A stretch of 64,000 nt of DNA from Spirodela intermedia (taxonomy: Eukaryota > Streptophyta > Magnoliopsida > Alismatales > Araceae): the NCBI GenBank assembly GCA_902729315.2, contig LR746280.1, positions 2,600,501 through 2,664,500 of the forward strand. The letters run 5' to 3'. Positions 47,809 to 59,552 of this stretch are shown here, one piece after another. The position numbers were made by a program, and so were the translations under genes. Each line of letters starts with the position of its first letter. Positions within the stretch are counted from its first letter, which is position 1. Under the pieces are notes generated by a model that was not told the DNA's origin, did no database searches, and was given only the letters and a program-made list of their open reading frames with translations.

Positions 47809-47812
<4 letters not shown>
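47767..47812 (+). other. Orphan duplicate of a MIR156 3' arm
   Basis: GTCGTTCTCCCTGTACTTAT then GTCATCATCTTTAGCCACC closely copies the copy 2 star arm and its flank (GTGCTCTCTGTACTTCTG then TCATCATCTTCAGCCAC) about 105 bp earlier. No matching 5' arm lies near it, so it cannot form its own hairpin. It could pair with the copy 2 mature arm as an alternative 3' arm. Confidence 0.6.
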
Positions 47813-47839
<27 letters not shown>

Positions 47840-48052
47840 CTCCCTTCCTCCCCTTTCTCACTCTGTCCCTCCCTCCCCCCTCCCTCTCCTCTCAATCTGT
47901 CCCTCCCTCCGCCCTCTCTCTCACTCTCTCTCTTTCCCTTCCTCCTTCCTTCCTCTCACTCTCTCTCTGTCCCTCCCTCCCCTCTCCCTCTCACCCCCTC
48001 CCTCTTCTTCTTCTCTTACTCTCTCTTTCCCCCCCCCTCCCCACCTCACACA
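47811..48052. repeat. CT/CCT-rich low-complexity tract
   Basis: (CT)n is followed by irregular CCCT, CTCC and TTCC repeats. It gives a long Ser/Leu/Pro open frame that is only a by-product of composition. It lies just downstream of MIR156 copy 2. Confidence 0.85.
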
Positions 48053-48059
48053 CAACGTA

Positions 48060-51000
48060 AGACAATATCCACATTGATTGAAGTGGAGTTGATTTCGGTG
48101 ATCCGTCTACCGGGGCTGAGTCCTGGAGTTGCTATCGACTGAAGTGAGAACAACGTTTTAGCATACGAGTTTGTTGCATCAAACTCCTATGTGCTCTATA
48201 TGTTCCGGTTGTGAACTTTGTCCTCTCTTTTCTCTCCCTATTTCTGTTCCTTGATTCAAATCGCTTTTACTTAACTTGAGCATCGGTCTATTTCCCAAAT
48301 TAATTCACTTCCATTCCTTCCAAAACTGGAACGCAACAATATTTATTCTCAATGGCTGCGCATAGAATACGGTAATTATAAAACGCGTAATACAGAATAT
48401 ATTGACATTATAATTAAAATCACCTATAGGACGATTTAATAAATTGATATAAATTGGTATTTATGACATATATGCCGAAAAAAATAAGTTCGCCTAAAAT
48501 AGAGCATTTTAGCCTTAAAATTGCATCAATTTATTGATACATATCCATTTATTGATATGCACTAAAGTTTAGATATATCTAAGATTGAATGTGTTTAGAG
48601 AAGACTGCTGCTTGAGATAATTTCCAAAACGTCACTCATCTACAAGTGGAGACTGGTTTAGAGTAACAGTGGATTCCAAATATTCAGGCGTTATTTATCT
48701 GGATTCTTAAGTTTGTACTAAGGTGTACTTTAAAACGGAATTTTTTAAATATTATGCGATTTGGGAATAGTCTTGCATTATAAAAGCAAGGGTAATGTTC
48801 TCGAGCACAAGTCTCACAAGTGCATATAATTTTCAACAACACTTTCATTTATTTAAAATGATGCACAAATTTATATCAAATTGATATAATGAACAAGATA
48901 ATTGAGTTGTATGAAATAACTTCATAGTTTTATGTTTTCGCGCCCACATGAAAGTTCAATACATCTATTTTTCTAGAATCATGTCTCAAATAAATCAGAA
49001 TAAGGTCGTACTATTAGGACTGTTCAGAAGCTTCCACATTGCTAGTTGTGAAAGAGAAAAACGCATGAGAATAAAGTGGAAGATTGATATAGTGAAGAAA
49101 ATAAGCCTAAAAAATAATAGGAAGATCCGTTGTCAAACTTTTCTTACTTATAAAAGGAGGCTCAACTCTACATTACTTTGCCAATGTAAATCACACCAAA
49201 TATAACAAACAAAGTGCCTTATTTTCTGGTAGTGAATTTAGACTTTAATGGAAAGTTGCACAGTCATAAATGAAAAGTGGTAGAGTTCTCCAACTTCCCA
49301 CCCACTTCACTTTTTATGTTTTCATCTAAATGATTGAATGATGTAGTGATTACGGAAGAAATCCAATAAGCACTTTATGATTTTGGTGAATTAAAAATTT
49401 AATAATTAATTCGTAAGCCACTAAAAGAGTTGATGACATGATTCGGTGAGCATTTAGCTTAATATTTTCCTTTAGATACATGAGGAATAATCAGAAGAAA
49501 AACCATCAGAGATATTAACAATGTGACATGTGACAGTTTCCTATCAAACATGAGGTATTAACTAGAGGAGTACCTCCAAGATCTGGTAGCTAGTTATAAA
49601 AGTGAGTGAGGTGGTATTGATAACCATGTCATGCTGTAAGATCAGATCAACAAAGGCATAAAAGACAAGGTTCAACAATGTTTGTAGGATTGGGTTGACT
49701 TTTATGAGCCTAAAAGATGAACCAAGAAAAAGGGTGAATTGGTCTTTTTAAATCACTCAATCTAATTTTTTCCAAATTAAAAAACTTGGATTTATAGTTG
49801 TTTGGCCTACCTAGTCTTATCTACTATTTGAAGACTTCGTCCCTAGGTTCAACTAAATCAGTGTGATACAAATGCTGAACACATGCTTCATATAGCCTTT
49901 ACCAGAAACTCTAGCCAACCGTAGTCTTGAAAAAACTTCTTCAAATCTTAGGGCTTAAAGAGCCAACAAGATTAACACAGATAATTTCTTATGATTCATT
50001 AGCCTAGGTCGGTTAAAGTACTTGGAGTACTCAGCTACAATTCAAAACAATAAATATTGTTACAATCCAGCTTGTAGCAGCATGGATTCCTCAACTTGTA
50101 GGGGGATGTGTTTCAACATGCAGTTCCACTTGAATGCTTGAGAAAAATCATTGAATTTAATTCTTAAATCATTTTTCCTCAGCTTGGAAAATGGTCTCTA
50201 AATGGAGAGCTTTCTTCTTAATTTTTTGCACCTTTAATTGTCAAAAACTGGTTAGAAAAGATAATATCCAATGTCTTGTTTAAGGGTGGTGTAGCTTTTT
50301 GTTTTCTCCTTTTTTTGCCCCACAGTGGTGTGTCCCTTAATTAGCTTTTATCTTATGACACAATCACTTTTTTTCTCTGAAGGAAAAACATAATATTTTG
50401 TAAGAATTTTAGCTCTAAATTTTTAATAATAGTGCACAATTCCAATTGAGATTTTTAATGTAATTAAAATTTTCTAAGGGTCATGATGTTCGAATATTAT
50501 GAAATGTGAAATTAATATTTTAATCTGAAACACATTTTCTTCAATATGATGCTTTTCTTTTTACACAAATTGACTTGTTTGCCTATGTATTAAATTAGAT
50601 TGAGTCTTTTTCATATTAGATGAGTTGACTCACTTCCTATTATAGGAATGAACAAAGAAAACTTTACAGGCTCAGTGAAAAAAGTTTTTTGACATTTTCT
50701 GAAATTATGATTGTTCTCTTAGTAGTTATTTTTTTATTAGTAGTAAAAAATGTCGACAAAGTAAGTGAGTTTACCCATAAGTTCTTCCATTCATGAAAAT
50801 AAGCACTCTAGGTCGTCGAATCAATCCCAAAATCATGTGGGGCCTTTCTAAGGGTTATAAAAAATATTATGTCAATATATCCATAAGCTCTTAGCATAAT
50901 TATGATAGTATGAAATTATCATTTTGATTTTGTAATTATTTTCCATCATGAGAGCTATTAAGGCTCCAAAAGCCAATAGGATCCTCTAACAGTGATGAAA

Positions 51001-52200
51001 TAGAAACTTTGACTAACTTTTCTTTTCCCATTTGGCATGATCCTAGTTTTATGCGATTTTCAACTAATTTCTTAGATAGTTCACCTAACAATCGTCGTCA
51101 ACTAGCTTGTCATTCATGTGACCAACTTTGTCTCCTCCTTCAATACATTGCGAGACCATTAATACAGAGCCATTTAAGAAATATGGTAAAAGGACTTGAC
51201 GAATAGAAACTGTGTCAGGTCTCAATTTCCTCTTTCAATTTGATGTTAATTTAAGAGAGCAACCTTTGAAGTCATTTTGAACGACAACCATCCCCTTTAG
51301 TCTTTGTTTAGGACTCCAAAAATAAGATACTCTTCAAACAAGGAAGAGAATTTTCAATGATGTGGGAGTCTATCTTAATCAACGAACAGCCAGGCCGAAC
51401 TGAGTTTGTAGTGAGGATACTTAACTATTATTATCACACCAAAGGACGTGTCAATAAAGCAATATGACATATGATTCCACTCGAAGTTAATTTTGTCAAC
51501 GATGATGCGGCACACCCCCCCAACTCGCAAAAATTAAAAATTACTTAATGCATAAGAGAACCGTGAGAATAATTTTTGTTTAACAATAAAAGAAATGAGG
51601 GAATGCTCTGTATGGCAAAAAAATCTTGCTACCCACAGGGTTTCGGCCTGTACGAATAGGACAATAATGTTTTTCAAAAATGTATAACCAAATCAGAGAA
51701 AGAAAATCTTATTTCCAGTTTAAAGCGGAAAGATCTGGACGAAACTCTAATCATGGTGAGTGAAATCCGATTGTCTGGAGCGCAGAGACAGGCTAACAGA
51801 CACGTGCACTTTAAGTGTCCCACATTTGGCACCCGCAAAATGAACAGTGAAAGGGGGAAAGGAATAAAAGGTTCTGAGTGTCTCAATTCCCACGTTTTCC
51901 ATGCTGATTGCTTTAGACCTTCTTTGAATAATAATAAAGTTTCGATTTTGATGGTTTACCCTGGATTATTTGTGCACCTGATTTTTTTCACTTTCCATCT
52001 GGCGAGTGTTCCTACAGTTATGGTCGTATCAGGCGCATATACACAAATCGTAAAGTTTTCGATTTTACTCTCCCAGGGTTCTTTACATGACTGCCCACTT
52101 ACTCGATCCTATCTGATAAATGGAGTTTTCCTTCAATTCTTGCTTGATTGAAAAGCTCAGTATCTGTGTAGCAGGGTAAAGTACAGGGTATGGAGATGAA
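48060..52200. other. Long spacer between MIR156 copies 2 and 3
   Basis: Mostly AT-rich sequence with no recognised exon. The region 48,700-51,600 is probably old transposon debris, but I could not assign reverse transcriptase, integrase or transposase motifs. Open frames at 48,948-49,205, 51,009-51,206 and 51,753-52,151 show no family. Confidence 0.35.
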
Positions 52201-52240
52201 GGGTGGGAGACACCAACTTCCACTTCCTCTCCGCAACCCT

Positions 52241-52247
52241 GTAAATG
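52241..52247 (+). promoter_or_regulatory. Diverged TATA block of MIR156 copy 3
   Basis: GTAAATGGAGAGCC aligns with the copy 1 promoter block TATAAATGGAAAGG, but the first TA has become GT. It lies 232 bp before the copy 3 mature sequence, so promoter strength may be reduced. Confidence 0.4.
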
Positions 52248-52467
52248 GAGAGCCTATCGTCGCTCTGCAACCAGTGAACTTCGTAGGAACAAACCTTTGT
52301 TCCATTCTCTCTCTCCCTCCCTCCCTCCCTCCGTCCCTTGCTCTTCATCTTCTTCTATCTTATGGTCGTATCAATCTACAAACTCACCAGCAGGAGTGGC
52401 ATTTGCTACTCCAGATTGTGCCCCGAGACAGATGGTTTTGGGTAGTAAGTAGGAGCGGATGACGACC

Positions 52468-52562
52468 TCCTGTTGACGGAAGATGGAGAGCACAGATGAT
52501 ATAGGGCAAGGCAGTTCCTGCATCTCGTCTATTTGTGCTCTCTACCTCCATCATCATCTTCA
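52468..52562 (+). ncRNA. MIR156: MIR156/157 precursor, copy 3, diverged
   Basis: The mature arm at 52,473-52,493 begins TTGACGGAAG and ends GGAGAGCAC. It differs from the other three copies at position 6 (A to G) and position 13 (A to G). The 3' arm at about 52,535-52,556 (GTGCTCTCTACCTCCATCATC less its last base) pairs less well: a wobble, two mismatches and a bulge. The loop still has GGCAAGGCAG and CCTGCATCTC. Against the usual SPL target site both changes become G:U pairs. It may be a weaker or retargeted miRNA, or a decaying copy. Confidence 0.75.
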
Positions 52563-52565
52563 GCC

Positions 52566-52567
<2 letters not shown>

Positions 52568-52604
<37 letters not shown>
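52568..52604. repeat. (CT)n microsatellite downstream of MIR156 copy 3
   Basis: About 18 CT units follow the flank TTCAGCCAC, the same arrangement as after copy 2. Confidence 0.95.
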
Positions 52605-52606
<2 letters not shown>

Positions 52607-52689
52607 CCCCGGCCATTAGGCTGATACCATGTTTTGGCAGCAGTAGGAGATATATTCTCTTCCTCCGTTTACGTCTTGAGATCTAGTGG

Positions 52690-55560
52690 TACGAGATTAT
52701 TCACGGAGGGAGGAATGATAGGCTGCGCGATGCCTTTGGAAGTAAACACGCCTTTGGAGACGATCATTCCGGCAGAAATCTAGTCTCTAGTTATTTATTA
52801 CGTAAAATTTAACGATTAGGGCTAAGTAAAAGGAAATCGCGAAGATCCATCAATGAAATAATAATGGCGAAGCACCGGCAGAGCTCTGGCTACCTCTAGG
52901 GAGTTAATCGGTCCCCTTGGTGCAAAGGTCTCATCTAACCAGACGACATCTCGCCGGCTTTGAAGTTGCACTCAGTGTTGCGAACGTCCGGCAAACTCAG
53001 GACAAGCTGTCTGTGAAAGATTGATTAAGGAGTCTCTGAGATAAGACTACCTTTAATCCATTCATTTTAGCTTTATTACCTTATTTAACTAATATCAATT
53101 CCAACACTTATGTCGGACTGAATGTTTTGATTACAGGAAAAAAAGTCAGAACCATATCGTAAGCTTGATAATTCAACATCATATTATTATCTTTCACGCT
53201 GGACCCCGTTAGCGTACTCCGTATGTTCTTTCAAAGTTTATGCTAAATTTAAAAGCATAAACTTCAGTCTTTTACATTAATACAAATCATGGGTCCCATC
53301 ATAGCTACCGAGATAAAAAAAAGAAAGATCTCACTTAGGTTCTCTACAATGTAAGGTAACACCATAAAAAAGGAAAAAATCTTATGCTTAGTTTAATGTT
53401 ATAACAGAAGCGTATTGTTTCTTCGTTAGCCCGCTCAAATTTTTTACACTCTGTTTACAAAAAAAATGTCCTTTTATGATCATCAACAAAAAATTAAAAA
53501 TTGAGTTCTAGCTGTGCAAGTTTTCCCTGAAATAGTTTATGATGAATTGCACAACAATTACCGGCTCCAAACCTATTTCAACTAAAGAAAGATACGTATA
53601 AATAGGATACAAGAGATATCTATAATTAACAAATATTCTAACTTTTTATCTCAAGTAGTGCGAAAGGTGTGGACCTCTCCTATGCTTCTCCTAGCTTTCA
53701 TCCTGGCACCCTAAGACAAATCACTTCTCTTCTCACGCCCATCTAAGTTATCAACGGTATCCATTTTAATGTCCGTTCGTTCACTCGTTTCCAAGCACAT
53801 ATAATGAACAACACGAATGGAGCTCTTTCTGCATTTAATTTCTTCCAATGACTGAAAACAACATGAAGAGAAGTGCCAATTAAGTGCCTGAGAAATGGCT
53901 GTAAAAATATCAATATATAATAGCCCTGATTGAGACCATAACTATGGCTCATTACAAAGTATATTTGCCAACGATGTAGTCACATGTTACATAAGAGGGT
54001 CTAGCACGTAAAATAAGGGAAATTTTATCTTTCATCCTTTGAAATAATAGCTCTTAATATGAATAACCTCCAAATTTTGAAAGCTAATCCTAAGTAAATA
54101 TCAAAAAATAAATGAATTTTGAATGTGAATCAATTAATATATAAGCTTTCACTTTAAATGAAGGTGATCAAAATGTAGTACAAATACTATCCAAAGCTAG
54201 GTAGCTAGATTGTGGCCTGTCTCCCTATTATCCATTTTTCTACACACCGAACTGAAAAAATGACGATAAAGACAGTTGTCTAAAAGTGTCATGTACTTAC
54301 ATTACAGACAGAAGATCATTTATAATGAAGCCGGACCCACTCTAGAATAAAGTTTTCAATACTTCGATTGGAGCTTGCGTACTGTTTTTTTCTCTACACT
54401 GGATGCATCACAGCTGTCCACACCTTACTTTATAGCCCACTACGTAGATCATCAAACGGGGTTCAGTGGAGGATGGGTGCTGCGGCTGTAGAGGGACTCG
54501 CATCTGGTGAGGGAGAGAGGAGAGAATCTGCGAATCTATTAGGAGAGTGAAAAGGGATGACCCGCCTGTTTAGCCAGAATCTCAAAACATATTCTCCCTG
54601 GCACATAAATACTTTGTATGATCACCCACATTACAGCCAAATAACATGCAAATACAACCATCTATTTCTATCTCTAGACGTACCCTTGTTCTGTTGATCT
54701 CTCCTACCAATATTTCCATATCAGGCCTCAAGGGCCGATCAATGTCCACGGTCGGCAGCTTCACAGCTTGCAGCAGACATTGACAGATGACAGATAGCGG
54801 AGAGGACAAGAGTAGGGGCAGCAGGCGGCGGAGGATTATACGGAGCCACCACCTGGACAACAGGTGCGGCCACGCGGAACCATGGTCGCGGACCTTCCTC
54901 TTTCCTTGTGTTCTACCGCTTAACTTACTTGTTTTACTTAAATCGGAGAGGTGGACCGGAAAATAAGGAGCGACTGGCGGGAAATGTCTTCTGTGGAAAT
55001 GATTGGAATGAGGCTCCAGTCCAAAAGACGGATGTCTGGCCGTCACTGGGACAATGGACGGCTGAAAAGCACCAGACAACCTACTGATTGTGATCGGCTC
55101 ACCCGCTCTCGACACGTAGGGACCTGTCTACATCCACCTCCTCTCGCCGCCAATGAAGATAAGCCTCAGATTTGTCGGGTATAGGCGCCGATTTCTTTAT
55201 GACTGTAAACCCTAAAAAGTATCCTTCGTTAGGACTCATCCCCTCGCTGGAAATTCTGACCGTTATGCCCTCTGACTTGCGGATCGTCGCCGACCCCGGA
55301 ATATGTGATTTATAAGTAACCTTGGAAGTACAGACGATGTGGATGGGGGTTAGAAAATTGATCAATCTTCTTGGGCTTCTCGTTAAATGAGCTTTCCACC
55401 TCTTAATCCTCCCACTTGCGCAAGCGCCGGGCTGAATGATTGGAAAAGCCAAGGACTTCCAAGAGTAGGAAACATCAGGCTTCTTTCCGTATGATCTCTA
55501 GCCAGAGCCTCTCTCCTCGGGTAAGTGGCAATGGACCAGATGGAAGGGCGGTGACCTTGG
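52690..55560. other. Spacer between MIR156 copies 3 and 4
   Basis: No gene is recognisable. A long minus-strand open frame at 54,582-55,115 (177 codons) is rich in Arg, Pro and Ser and lacks any family motif. The rest is AT-rich. Confidence 0.4.
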
Positions 55561-55565
55561 TATGA

Positions 55566-55567
<2 letters not shown>

Positions 55568-55604
<37 letters not shown>
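55568..55604. repeat. (CT)n microsatellite at the MIR156 copy 4 promoter
   Basis: About 18 CT units lie immediately before the TATA-like element at 55,611. Further CT-rich sequence covers about 55,661-55,760. Confidence 0.95.
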
Positions 55605-55606
<2 letters not shown>

Positions 55607-55610
55607 TCTC

Positions 55611-55617
55611 CATAAAT
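55611..55617 (+). promoter_or_regulatory. TATA-like element of MIR156 copy 4
   Basis: CATAAATGGGGGGGTTGTGG corresponds to the copy 1 block TATAAATGGAAAGGGTTGTG. It lies 277 bp before the mature sequence. Confidence 0.55.
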
Positions 55618-55882
55618 GGGGGGGTTGTGGAGGGATCTCAGCAAGCCCTAAACGTTTCATCTCTCTCTCTCTCTCTCTCTCCCTCTCTCCCTCCCTCCCT
55701 CCCTCTCTCTCCTCCCTCTCTCTCCCGCTCTCTCTCTCCCTCTCCCTCCTTATCTCTCTGTCTACCTAGATAACATATCGATCTATCTCTGTTCATCTCC
55801 CTCTACGCAAGGCACTGATTTGTTCCTCTCCTTTGCCCGTAGGCAGCTGATGGTTGGAGAGAGTGTAGGAAGAATGAAGAGA

Positions 55883-55977
55883 CGCTGTTGACAGAAGATA
55901 GAGAGCACAGATGATGAAATGCAGGGCGGTTCCTGCATCTCACCCCTTTGTGCTCTCTATGCTTCTGTCATCACTTC
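55883..55977 (+). ncRNA. MIR156: MIR156/157 precursor, copy 4
   Basis: The mature sequence at 55,888-55,908 is identical to those of copies 1 and 2. The star arm is 55,952-55,972 (GCTCTCTATGCTTCTGTCA core, one bulged G). The loop (AGATGATGAAATGCAGGGCG then GTTCCTGCATCTC) is close to that of copy 1, so copies 1 and 4 look most alike. A TATA-like element lies at 55,611. It should yield the same SPL-repressing miRNA. Confidence 0.93.
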
Positions 55978-55989
55978 ACTCTCCTCTCT

Positions 55990-56765
55990 CTCCTCTCTCT
56001 CTCTCTCCCTGAATCACCCCTTTCTCTCTTGATATCTACGATAGCTTTTCATTTGTTTCCGACTAGCCTCCTTTCACTAGTTCAGGAATCACGCGCATAA
56101 ACATCTGTAGTCTATTGAAACATTTCAAATAGAGTGAGAAAGAAAAGGGCGGGAGGGAGAGAGAGAACGATCGTTAGAGAGAGAGAGAGAGAGAGAGCGC
56201 GCGAATAGGAGACTTATTTTACTGTCCATTTCTTATTTTTCTTCTTGTTATTCATACAAATTTTTAAAAAATCTTACCGAAAACTCTCCAATGATCAAAT
56301 GTATGAGTTCCATCACGCATTTTTTTACTATATCTGAATTGTACGACCCACTTTCTTTGGCATGCTTTCCTAACTCCAAGTTTCATTGATGAGTTATATA
56401 GCTCATGAGAGTAGAATTTAAAGCGAGCGTTGCTTGCCTGTAAGATTTCATTTCAGAATAATCTATCATTGAAGTTGACAAATTATAATATCAATTTACA
56501 TCTCTTTTGAGATACAGTTATTTAACGCCTTTGCTTATTCATTGATGCGTCAGAAATTCAGCGACAGTTTGCCAAAAAAAAAATCAGACGATTTCCAAAT
56601 AATCAAATGTTATGAAGTTAAACCGACAGGACAAATTATTTTCCCACGAATTTCTGTAACTTCAGATTTTTTTCCTAATAAGTATACAGATTTTTTCATA
56701 ATCATGCAAGTAAGCAATGCTGCAGATTTGAAGATAATAATTTTGCGAGACCCTTGAACTCCTGT
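55990..56765. other. Space between MIR156 copy 4 and the DUF599 gene
   Basis: A (GA)n-rich patch lies at about 56,150-56,200. The remainder is AT-rich and includes the presumed 3' untranslated region of the minus-strand DUF599 gene. Confidence 0.4.
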
Positions 56766-58813
56766 TCATACGCCCTCCTTCATCTCCTCCTGGCCTCTTA
56801 AACTTTCGTTGTGATCTCTCGTCGACTTGGTCGTTGTGTCTAGGAAGTAGAGCATGCAGACCATGACGTAGCAGGAGACGAACATGGCTATCGGCCCGAA
56901 GATCCAGAGAAAGAGGTTGAAGGAGACGTAGAACGCCCTCAGACCAAGCGACCAGAATAATCCCCCTCGGTTGAGGCTCCTCGCAACGTAGGCGGTGGAG
57001 AGGCGACCTCCCCGGCTCGACGGCGACGGCGGCACTGACACGAGGAAGCTCACGTGGGCGTAGTACCTTATAGACTGGACATGGCAGAGGAATGCGAGCA
57101 TGAAGCAGACGGTGATCGCAAAGAACTTGACGGAGGTCGCCAGTGGTGCCTTGTTGCCGAGCACCAGCAACGATGACGGCGGCGGTTGTGAGGAGCTGGT
57201 GGAGATGCCTGTGAAGACACCGATGAGGGAGGCTAGGGTGATGGCCGTGGTGGCGAGCACTGTGGACGCCATGATGTTGTTCCTCACCGTCTGCACAGCC
57301 AGGACGCCGTTCTTCTGTGGATCCTGTCGTCGAGAAAAGCACATGAGATTGTTGGGCCACTTGGCATTGAATACGGTGAAACCTATTAATTAGGACTGGA
57401 CCCTTGAGAATGAATAGACCCAGAGTTTTAATTCCTAGTTTGTAATCTTCGACAAGCCGTCCTGGTGAAACCTATTTCCCATCTTACTCCCATCTTCAAT
57501 CCTCCCCTCACACTACCAATTTTCTACTTATGGAAATTTACTGTTTCGTGGAAAATAGCCATGATGCCCTGAATACCTGGATCAGATCCTCATGAAGAGA
57601 TAAACGATCAAACGGATAAGGATCATAAAATCCACATCATTTCCGTCTGTACAAAGTCAGTGTTAGGTCATCGTAACTGCGCATATTTCGACACGTACAA
57701 AGCTAGATGTCAACGGTCCATCAATTTTAGTGGGGCCTCGAATAAGTCATTACCTTTACTTGGACATAGTGAGCCGCAGCTCAGAGGTCAAGAAAAAAGC
57801 CCATTTTGAATTCACGTCTTGATCAAACTATATTAAACCATTAGGATTGTGGCTCAAAGTTTAGTAGCCAAGTCAAAGGTATACTTCTAAAACAATACAA
57901 GCTTTCTTGGATGATCCAGACAGGTTTCGAAGCCTAAGTCTAATTGGGCTTCGTGCACCTCTTTTGGTCTTCAATTTAAGTTTCATGGAGCTTTAACCCA
58001 TCCACAAGGCTTCAACTGGGATCTGACTTGTCATCACATGGTGGGCTCTAAATAACCTCATATTGGGCTTCAACAATGAGAGTTCCCTCGAGTTTATTTT
58101 CTATTTTTATAATCAATCATTAAATGAAACGAATTAGGTCATTACCCTCTGTAGTAATTGGCAATGGCTAAGAATGATTGCATGATAAAAAAAAAAAAGA
58201 AAAAGGGCAATCATTCAAGGGTATCATTAACGTAATTAACGGACAACTTGATAAAGCTAAAATAATCGTAAATATTTCAGATGATATCCAAATAATGGAA
58301 ATTTCCCTAAGATTAAATAATACGAATAATATTAAAATTTCCAAATCATATCGTAATGCTTGTAAATTTCCATGTTCATATGAGCCCTCGTTTTTCGTGG
58401 AATGATCTAGATCTCTCTTGGATTGAGGGATTTTGTCTGATAGCATCGTCTCTTCCAACTGGAAACCGACAGGCCAGTCCACTGATTCTACGATGGGTAA
58501 TTGCAGCAAGGTTCACGACTCCATATCGATATCGGGTGACGATGGAGAACCTCAATCCCAAAAAAACCTGAAGCAAGCGAGAGAGAGAGAGAGAGAGAGA
58601 GAGAGGGCTGAGGCAAAGGAGGTGATCAGAGGATTATGGTTATAAACTCACGGACATCATTGCGTCGACCCAGCGGCGCCGGGCGAGTGAGTTGAGGCCG
58701 ATGACGGTACGCTCTGGCTTCCGGTGAATGGCGACGATTAACCAGGCGTGGTATGCGGCCACAGCGAGTAGCCCCAGCGGCACCAGCAGAAAATCGAGGT
58801 GTTCCGTCCCCAT
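56766..58813 (-). CDS. DUF599-family membrane protein, two exons
   Basis: Member of a plant membrane protein family of unknown biochemical role. Exons on the minus strand are 58,813-58,652 and 57,323-56,766, joined TCC|GTGAGT to GACGACAG|GAT in phase 0, giving 239 residues (usual for the family). Exon 1 reads MGTEHLDFLLVPLGLLAVAA then YHAWLI, HRKPERTVIGLNSLARRRWV; exon 2 begins DPQKNGVLAVQTVRNNIMAS. YHA-W and KNGxLAVQTxRNxxMA are the family signature. About four hydrophobic segments are visible (residues roughly 8-25, 75-95, 120-140 and 190-215). The start is the ATG at 58,813. The intron of about 1.3 kb is AT-rich with a (GA)n tract at 58,579-58,604. The gene looks intact. Confidence 0.9.
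58579..58604. repeat. (GA)n microsatellite in the DUF599 intron
   Basis: About 13 GA units lie roughly 50 bp inside the intron from the exon 1 donor. Confidence 0.9.
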
Positions 58814-58829
58814 GATAGGCCTCACAGAT

Positions 58830-59486
58830 TTCGGCCTTTCCTCCGCTGCCGTAGGTATGGATGCTTTGTCTTGAATTATGACCTTTCTTTCCGATTTGGG
58901 GAAGATGATGGGAATCAGGCGGCGGCGTGGAACATGCGGTGGCAGGTTAGGGCTGTTTGACCGGTCTGTGGGTAAAAAGGTTCGAGCGTTATCAACAAGT
59001 CGACGTCCATACTTTGTGTGCTCTTGTCGTTTCTCAAAAGTCGATGGGACCGCCAGGCCAGCTCTTACGAATAGCCGCTCTTAAAACATGAGAGTTGATA
59101 ACTATCCACGATTTAGTATAAGTAGGAGAAAGAGAGTGGTCTGCAAAGCGAAGTGGATCTCAGAGGGTGCGATGAATTCATTGAATTATTACCTCGGCAA
59201 GAGCAGGAGTGAGAACGATTTATGTGGTCTTCAGTCCACTTCGTATTCTTATTCTAAGAGACTCCCCTCAGAGGCCGACCACGTTACGCAGAGTCCCCGC
59301 CGCATCTTTAGCTTCATTATATGCCATTATAATAACCCAGTGATCTAACAATCCCTTTCTCAATTCTGCTTTTCCCTTCAGCCGACTGATATGCTCCTTG
59401 TGAAAAGAAAATACCAAGAGCATCCAAACAGAAATGATAGAATATAAATGTAGGCATCCCTTCAGCCGACTGATAGCATACCAAGA

Positions 59487-59552
<66 letters not shown>

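Noticed and set aside
47624-48142. A 172-codon open frame rich in Ser, Leu and Pro
   Set aside because: It is a direct translation of CT/CCT low-complexity sequence and overlaps the MIR156 copy 2 hairpin. There is no start context, domain or splice logic.
54582-55115. A 177-codon minus-strand open frame, one of the longest in the window
   Set aside because: Composition is Arg/Ser/Pro-rich with no recognisable motif, and nothing adjacent extends it as exons. It may be chance in a GC-richer patch.
47041-55977. Regularly spaced similar units that might suggest a CRISPR-like or satellite array
   Set aside because: The units are spaced irregularly (0.55, 4.9 and 3.4 kb) and each folds as a MIR156-type hairpin in a plant genome.
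56662-57360. A 232-codon minus-strand frame overlapping the DUF599 second exon
   Set aside because: It is an out-of-frame shadow. The DUF599 signature (KNGVLAVQTVRNN) lies in the other frame, which also joins exon 1 in phase.
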